A DNA stretch of 64,000 nt from Chytridium lagenaria (lineage: Eukaryota > Chytridiomycota > Chytridiomycetes > Chytridiales > Chytridiaceae), in the NCBI GenBank assembly GCA_025449115.1, contig JAHLKC010000146.1, positions 1 to 64,000 of the forward strand, read 5' to 3'. Both the position numbers and the translations under genes were made by a program. The notes beneath the pieces were generated by a model. The model worked only from the letters and a program-made list of their open reading frames with translations, ran no database searches and was not told where the DNA came from. The first letter of the stretch is position 1, and every line of letters begins with the position of its first letter. Shown here piece after piece: positions 58,244 to 64,000 of the stretch.

Positions 58244-59164
58244 AACGGATGTCAAGACGAATCATTATAATAGGGACCAAAACGAATGTGGGTGGGCGTG
58301 GAATGGTGACGTACCAATCTTCATAATGTTATTTATGTGTAACACTCTTCCAATTGCACGCACTGATGACAGAACAATACACTCACTCTTATATATACCC
58401 AAATAAACACTAGGAAGAAACAGCAATCCTGAACGCATGCATTGGCGCATCACGTTGATTAACTCTTCAACACAAGCATCCACAACGCTCGACTCAAGAC
58501 ACCTCGACGCGCGCTTCTAAAGACATATCAAGTAGTGCGGTTACAACAAATATGTTCAACAACATAACTGATCGTGTTATCACGTGCCAAGCGCATTCAA
58601 TTCTTTGCCGAGCCATTGAAATTAACCTAATGTCAACTATCAATCCCTCATATAATGCACATGACAGTCGACCACCTCAAAACTCTGAACATTCTTCACC
58701 AATCCTATTCAAATCTTTCCAAAAAAAAAGTGCCGGGGGACGCTCAAAATGTAATCTTTTTTGTTATAGGAAAACTCGGCAATGTGTTGAAGCAAGTCTG
58801 ATGGGAGCGGGAGGGGGCGGGGGGGAGTTCAAATGACGAAAAAGAAAGAAAAGGAGATACGGAAAAAGCCAAACATGCACCAGGCTTTTACAAAAATTTC
58901 ATCGAGCGGGCCCACAAATCAACACACCATCCACAAAGTCACCCACAAAAAAAAAACACACAATAAGCAACAGCGAGTGCATCGACTCTGATAGACACAA
59001 GAAAGCCCGAACGATAAAAAAAAGGGGGGGGTAGAGAGGGACATCGAAAAAGAGGGGGAAGGGGGGGAGGAAATGATAGGAGGAGGAGAGAACAAAAAAG
59101 AGAGGGAGTATCGGACTTTTTAAAGCAAGTACAAGATAAAGAAACTCATTGTATTGCGTTTCCT

Positions 59165-60586
59165 TTACTCATCACCCTCAGCACCGCTGTTCAACCTCCT
59201 GTTCTTCTCAGAGTCAAGCTGGTCATAAAGCATCTGAAGCGCCTTAGCATTAGCAGACGGAGTTCCAATAATAGTAATCACTCGATCACTCGATCCCTCC
59301 ACAGCCTCCTGAATCCGAAGCCTAGCGCCAGACTGACGACGAATAGAGTTGATAAAAGATCCAGCCTTTCCAATCACACATCCAACCATATCACTGGGAA
59401 TGGCAAGAGTTTGGGTCTGCTCTCCAGTAGAGTTGGAGTTGGACACCACAACAGGGTTGTATCCGTTGGAACGGTCATTGGGGAAACGACGACCTCCAGA
59501 GTTGGTGTTGGTGTTGTTGTAGGATGAGTACTCTCCGCGGCTGCGTCTGTCGCCGGCGGCGGCTCCGGTGCTACGGGCGCCCTCGCGAGAGGTGGGGTAT
59601 GAGGAGGATTCGTCAAAGCGACCGGTGCGGGGGATGGCGCCACCGTTGAAGTTGAGGCGGACCTGAGGGTTGTAGAGGATGGTACCAGCGGCGCGCTCAA
59701 TGTCGTTAAGGATGCATTCGGAAATGTGGAAGATGGCAACGTTGCTAAAGAAAAACCAAAAACCGTCAATACATTGATTTTAAATCCAACAAAACAACAC
59801 GAAATATCCATCTGCAATACTCACAAAGATTCGACAAGGCCATAGACCTCGATTATCCTCTCGGTGGATTGGGGAAGCATCTCCTTGGAGATGACAAGCT
59901 TGGCTCCAGAGTCCTCTTGAATCTCCTTAATCTTGGCACCAGCCTTTCCAATGATGGAACCCATAAGCTGGTGAGAAACAAGGAGACGGATAGTTGTACA
60001 GTCGGAAAGTTGGTTGGGCTGGGTGGAGACGGGGTTGTCGAGGAGGTGCTGGGCGATCATGGCGTAAGCCTGGAATTTGAAACAAGGATCAGCAAAAATA
60101 ATGTGTAAAGACCCTTCTGTTTTATAAAGCCCAGCATTATTTCAATTCAATTAATATCTCACCTTGGCCACGTTAACGGTTGATCCAGTAATGGTGAGGA
60201 TGCGCTCGTGAACGCCGGGAACGACCTTGCTAACACCAGCCTTGACGCCAGTAGCATCACGGACCTCGGCAACATTCTTTCCGCCCTTTCCAATAATGAC
60301 ACCAGCTTCCTTAGTGAGACAATGGACCTAAGGGTGATAACGGGCTGGTCGGGACCAGGGGTGGAAGAGGTGGCACCGGGAGCAGGGAGGGAAGAAGGTG
60401 CAGCGGAGGCGCTCTGGGACTCATCGTCTCATCATCCTCGTCGTCGTATTGCTCGCCATTGTAGGGAGCAGAGTTGTCACCGTAGTTGTGTGGTTGGTGA
60501 GGAGGGGTTTCGGGGTTAAGGGTGAGGCCGGTGAGGTGGGCGATGGCCTGGTCAGGGTTGTAGGTGTACTTGTCCTCGGCAATCAT
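59165..60586 (-). CDS. Triple KH-domain RNA-binding protein (PCBP/hnRNP K/Rnc1-like)
   Basis: Probable mRNA-stability or translation regulator binding C-rich single strands. Exons: 60586-60163, 60069-59825 and 59744-59165. The N-terminus (MIAEDKYTYNPDQAIAHLTG) is followed by an acidic patch. KH1 is TLRVHCLTKEAGVIIGKGG-KNVAEVRD, KH2 is IRLLVSHQLMGSIIGKAGAK-IKEIQEDSGAKLVIS, and a Gly/Ser/Asn/Arg-rich linker leads to KH3, LAIPSDMVGCVIGKAGSFIN-SIRRQSGARLRI. All three GxxG loops (GKGG, GKAG, GKAG) are intact. The C-terminus is acidic. One added base at 60327-60328 is needed to enter KH1 in frame, and another near 60421 joins DDEDD to SQSASAA. This layout matches Rnc1/Pbp2-type fungal proteins. Confidence 0.9.
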
Positions 60587-61300
60587 GTTGGCGAAAAGCG
60601 GGGGGTGTTGGAATCAGACGGTGAAAAAGTCGTGGATGGATAGAGGAGACGAGGAGATGTCGATCTCGTCAAGAACTGAGTTTGTTATTTTAGCGGTGGT
60701 AGAGAAAGACGCCGTCGGTGAATTTGAAGTCAAGAAGCAAAAGAAAGTTTCAATCAACACATGTCCATGTAACGATAGATGAATGCACCAAGCAACCATG
60801 CATGCGACCTATAAACACACATACACACATACCTGATGGGATAGGGATTAACGGGGATGGGGAAGGGGAGGTGGAGGGTGGAGGAATGAAGCGGTCGAGA
60901 AGTGGTCGAGAAGGGCAAAGGGATCAGCAAGCTGGAAGAAAAAAAAAGTCCAAATGGAAAATTTCAAGACAAGCTCTAAAGTGCGTGACCATCTCTGACG
61001 CTTCACACGCAGAATGTATGGGTTGTTTGCTGCTCCTCACAGGAGACGGAAGGACGGGTCTGATTAGGGCATAAAGCGGATGGCTTTCACGACTGCTATG
61101 AACTGTGCTGAATCTATGTGCCATGTGGATACATAGGTTGGATGGATGGGTAGATAGCTGTATGAATGTACGGGTGTAGCTTTATTCATGGCCGGTGACG
61201 TATTCGTTGGAAATAGACAAATGATGAAGGCGGAATGCGATAGGAAGAAAGAGATGAAAGGAGAGCTAAAGACTAGTGTTGGCAATACTCGAAGGAGCGG
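60587..61300. other. Intergenic region upstream of the KH gene
   Basis: It contains the KH gene leader, possibly with an intron, a CACACATA tract near 60813-60830 and the 3' end of the secreted-protein gene. No gene recognised. Confidence 0.5.
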
Positions 61301-61850
61301 TCACGAAAAGTAATAAGCAACGCGAGCCACAAAGATGGACAACACCACCGTCACCACTCTCGTCACATTACTCTCCTCAAGCCACATCTCTCGAGACGAC
61401 GCCCTTGACGACTTTGCCGTAGTCCTCACCGTCGCCAAGTTATCCGCGGGCGTAGTTTTTGGGTACAATGCACAAAGTGTCGCCAACGTGCTGAACTGCA
61501 ACATCTCATTCAGTATACCAACATGAAAACGGAGGGGCTCCTCACCAAATTACTCTCATCAGGACATTTTTTAGAACATTGAAGGAGAGTGGTTGAAACA
61601 GCTGGGCTTTGACAGAGACTGACGACTTCGTTAAAGTTGGTGATGAGCGAACCTGCGTTGGTGAGACATCCTGAGAAGCATGGACTGTTGACGACAGATT
61701 GGACGACGCTGGTGAGGTCAAAGGGGGTTGAGGTGCTGTGACGGTTGCTGCTGGTGCTGCTGCTGCTGTTGTTGATGCGAGAGTTGGAATTTCTTGTGCA
61801 GAGCATAACGCTGTGAGGGCCGCAAGAAGGATGACGATGACGGTTCGCAT
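61301..61850 (-). CDS. Small secreted Cys-rich protein with probable GPI anchor (CFEM-like)
   Basis: It begins at 61850 with a clear signal peptide (MRTVIVILLAALTALCSAQ), followed by an Ala/Pro/Thr stretch. One added base near 61730 continues the frame into TPFDLTSVVQSVVNSPCFSG, then CLTNAGSLITNFNEVVSLCQ and LLQCSKKC. An intron starting GTGAGG near 61548 splices to TTCAGCACG (about 61497), giving LFSTLATLCALYPKTTPADN. The C-terminus is hydrophobic (VTRVVTVVLSIFVARVAYYF), as in GPI-anchored proteins. The cysteine spacing is reminiscent of fungal CFEM domains but only about six of eight cysteines are clear. It likely sits on the cell surface. The opposite-strand frame at 61335 is a shadow. Confidence 0.55.
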
Positions 61851-62093
61851 GGGTTTTAAATGTGCAAGAATTGAAAATAAAGCAACCCAAACGCTTGAAA
61901 GTTTTCAGCTTGAGTAATAAAAAATGCGGCAGTCGCTGTTCAAGCGTGTCTGCGGGGGTGAGCCGTCGTGTCAGCCCCAAACTCCCGTTTTGATTGGGAC
62001 TTCAAAAAAAAATATTCCGTTTTGATAGGACCTCAGACATAGAGTCTACCCACAGCCAGTCCCAAGTCCCATCTCCACAACCAAAACAAAACC

Positions 62094-63502
62094 ATGACAG
62101 ACCCTCCCAAAAAGAAGTTCGGACTCGTCCTCCCCTCCGTCCAAAACCCTCACCATTCGCTTCAGCCCCAACCTCCTCCAAGATTTCCTTTTCCATGAAA
62201 CTAAACCCTCCGCATCCGCCTTCAACGATCCCCACTCTGACTCCAACTCTGACGATGACGCCACCAACCTCCCGAAAACCGAAAAGGCAACCATCAACCG
62301 GAACCTCCTTCGTTCTCAAATCGCTGCCACCAACACCGCCAAAATCGCCGCTCTCCACGCTAAAGCATTGGAGGAAGACCCAAATGTGTTTGATTATGAT
62401 GGGGTTTATGATGCAATGAAAGAGTCGCAGGAATGGTGAAGAAGGAGAGGGATTTAGGGGATGGAACGACGGATGCTTTGTTGAAAAAGGTACGCTTTCC
62501 CCAGAGTTTTAGGTGATTTGTTGATGGTTTTTTTCGTTCTTTTTTTAGCCAAAGTATGTGGAAAAGATCTTTGCGGCGTCAGTTGCTAGGAAGATTGCGT
62601 TGGAGCAGGCGGAGGACAGAAAGGTGCAGAAGGAAAGGGAAAAGGAGGGGGAGATGTTTAAAGATAAGGATGCGTTTGTGACAGAGGCGTATAAGCAGAG
62701 ACAGCTGGAATTGAAGAAGATAGAGGAGGAGGAAAAACTGCGAGAAGGTTCTGTTACTTTTCTTTTTTAGTATACTTTATGTTTGATTGCATCATTATTT
62801 GAATGTGAAAGCACGAGTCCTCCTTATCCTTTTTCATGCTTTATTTTTTCCTAGCCTCGATTTTCTCATAATTAAATTAAACCTTCCAGAACGAGAATCA
62901 AAGGCGATATGACCCGTTTCTACCGCACCCTCCTCGACAGCCACGACCGTCTCTCTAAAGCCGGTCGCCAACTGAGCCCTGAAGAAATCGCCCGTCTCAC
63001 TGCAGAACGCGAGGTCCGCGAGAAAGAAGAAGCTCTCGAACTTGAACGCAAAATAGCGCTCAGCCTCGCATCCGGTGATCTTCGTCTCAACGCGTCCGAC
63101 GAGATGTTGACAAGCGTGTCCTCCTCACGGCGGGTCTGAATGTGTCGCGTTCGAAAACCGGATGATTGAAGCGGAACGGGAGGCGGAGGAGAAGGCGCGA
63201 CGGGAGGCGGAGGAGAGACAGAGGGCGAAGAGGGAGGAGGAGCGACGGAGACGGGAGGAGGAGAAGGAGAAGAGACGGGTGAAGGAGGAGATGGTGAAAG
63301 GATGCAGGAAGAGGCGGAACGGCAGGAGGAGGAGGAGAGGGAGAGACGGAAGAGGGAGAGGGAGAAGGAGGTGAAGGAGATGGCGGTCAAAATGGCGAGG
63401 AAGACGACGGAGGAGACAATTTCGGAGGCGAGGAAAAGGTATCTTGCGAGAAAGGCTGCGGAGAAAGGGAAGAAGGAGGAGTCGGAGGAAGAGTCGGATT
63501 AA
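62094..63502 (+). CDS. NSRP1: NSRP1/CCDC55-like nuclear speckle splicing regulator, several frame breaks
   Basis: Known homologues act in alternative splicing. Exons: 62094-62489, 62549-62747 and 62890-63502. Diagnostic blocks in order are KKKFGLVLPSVQN, an acidic FNDPHSDSNSDDD stretch, NRNLLRSQIAATNTAKIAAL-HAKALEEDPNVFDYDGVYD, PKYVEKIFAASVARKIALEQ, AEDRKVQKEREKEGEMFKDK-DAFVTEAYKQRQLELK, GDMTRFYRTLLD, and DKRVLLTAGLNVSRSKTG near the end. These are followed by a highly charged Glu/Arg/Lys helix and KRYLARKAAEKGKKEESEEE. About six one-base additions are required, including GG runs at about 62436 and 62905. The conserved order argues for a real gene. Confidence 0.8.
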
Positions 63503-63709
63503 AGATATCACAACTCTTTTTAATTTTCGCAATGGGATCGACTGAAAGTTATACCAGTATTGCTTTATCATTATTCTGATAATAGAGTGTTTTATTTATT
63601 CTAATTTGAGCGAGAACTCTTTTTGGTTAACTTGACAGGAAAATCTTTGAGAAATCGAACCGTGAATGAGGCACGGAATCAACAGGCCAGCCAACACATC
63701 TACACACCT
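63503..63709. other. Short gap between convergent genes
   Basis: 3' regions of the NSRP1-like gene (plus) and the phosphodiesterase-like gene (minus). AT-rich, with no coding signal. Confidence 0.5.
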
Positions 63710-64000
63710 TCAAAATCCCTCCTCCACCTCACATGACAACTCACTCTTCCCCGCTCTAGCCCTACAAACCGCTTCCTTCCTACAAGTCTCATCACAAGCC
63801 GGCACCACCCCCTTTTTAAACCTAAACTCATGAAACCTCTTAAACGTCGCCTCATCCTTCTCCATCTCCTCCGTCACACGATGCCAGAACCCCGCGTCAA
63901 GGGCAACGCCAGGCTTGGCGGCCGGATAGCATCGCGAGCGGAATATTCGAGGGTCCAAGGGAGATCTGATGTGGCTGTGAGGAAGGTTGGCGCAATGTAG
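63710..64000 (-). CDS. C-terminus of an acid sphingomyelinase-like phosphodiesterase, cut by the window edge
   Basis: Minus-strand frame entering at 64000 with YIAPTFLTATSDLPWTLEYS, then, after a one-base correction near 63920, GVALDAGFWHRVTEEMEKDE, FKRFHEFRFKKGVVPACDET and CRKEAVCRARAG, stop at 63710. A WxLEYS segment, a W-x(2)-V/L...M-x(3)-F helix and a final C-x3-C-x5-C pattern are typical of the C-terminal domain of sphingomyelin phosphodiesterase-like metallophosphoesterases. The metal-binding catalytic core lies beyond the window, so activity cannot be assessed. An endopolyphosphatase-type relative is the main alternative. Confidence 0.55.
   Translation of the reverse strand, partial: LHCANLPHSHIRSPLDPRIFRSRCYPAAKPGVALDAGFWHRVTEEMEKDEATFKRFHEFRFKKGVVPACDETCRKEAVCRARAGKSELSCEVEEGF

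Larger units (their letters stand above)
56355..59164. other. Long AT-rich region without recognised genes
   Basis: Nearly 2.8 kb. The first 700 bases hold the PacC leader and AT-rich runs (56770-57060). An inverted repeat lies at 57556-57684, an LTR-like fragment at about 57771-58065, and a short direct repeat (CGTGTCCCTGCTTTACCAA) at 58161-58180 and 58224-58243. From 58800 to 59160 the strand is rich in A and G and probably belongs to the 3' region of the KH gene. A run of eight G lies near 59022. Confidence 0.55.

Noticed and set aside
61335..61526. Plus-strand 63-codon frame with good composition
   Set aside because: It is exactly antisense to the C-terminal exon of the secreted Cys-rich protein, whose hydrophobic tail and upstream exon make better sense.
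63125..63571. Arg/Leu/Ser-rich minus-strand frames
   Set aside because: Shadows of the charged helix of the NSRP1-like gene on the plus strand.

Overview
The window looks like nuclear DNA of a zoosporic (flagellated) fungus, most likely a chytrid. Genes are dense on both strands and split by short GT-AG introns, mostly 38-120 nt. Fungal gene families (M36 fungalysin, a PacC/Rim101 regulator, fungal-type transcription-factor domains, urease accessory proteins) sit beside proteins found in organisms that build motile flagella (CFAP119, CFAP161, TBC1D32/broad-minded, PPP1R36). No bacterial operons, CRISPR arrays, rRNA or phage genes were seen. All family assignments come from reading motifs by eye; no database search was run.

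Layout. 0-11 kb: a truncated secreted fungalysin (minus), tRNA-Pro(AGG), a tandem pair of paralogous transcription-factor-like genes sharing a 12-nt micro-exon, and a secreted M28 aminopeptidase. 11-18 kb: a DDHD phospholipase, a single-pass membrane protein and acetyl-CoA acetyltransferase. 19-30 kb: CFAP119, Ser-rich/coiled-coil genes, PPP1R36-like, and another Ser/Pro-rich coiled-coil gene. 30-39 kb: an SH3-PX scaffold, then an unrecognised 11-exon gene made almost entirely of phase-0 exons, preceded by a truncated tandem copy of its 3' part. 39-49 kb: a histidine phosphatase and D-amino-acid oxidase in a head-to-head pair, TBC1D32, a Ser-rich gene and CFAP161. 49-52 kb: head-to-head UreF and UreG. 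52-57 kb: a repeat-rich unknown gene and a PacC-type regulator whose first intron holds a nine-copy array of a short GC-rich element. 57-59 kb: AT-rich DNA with an LTR-like fragment. 59-64 kb: a three-KH RNA-binding protein, a secreted Cys-rich protein, an NSRP1-like splicing factor and the C-terminus of an acid-sphingomyelinase-like enzyme.

A recurring feature dominates interpretation: in most genes the reading frame breaks at one or more points and is restored by adding one base, usually in a short homopolymer. The breaks hit conserved housekeeping genes inside catalytic motifs (thiolase, histidine phosphatase, KH domain). Uncorrected long-read indels are therefore far more likely than mass pseudogenisation. 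Coordinates below span such breaks and the breaks are stated.

Functionally the window mixes secreted proteolysis (M36, M28), nitrogen and pH physiology (UreF/UreG, D-amino-acid oxidase, PacC), lipid metabolism (DDHD phospholipase, thiolase, sphingomyelinase-like) and flagellar biology. Apart from the two head-to-head pairs and the two tandem duplications there is no sign of co-regulated clusters.
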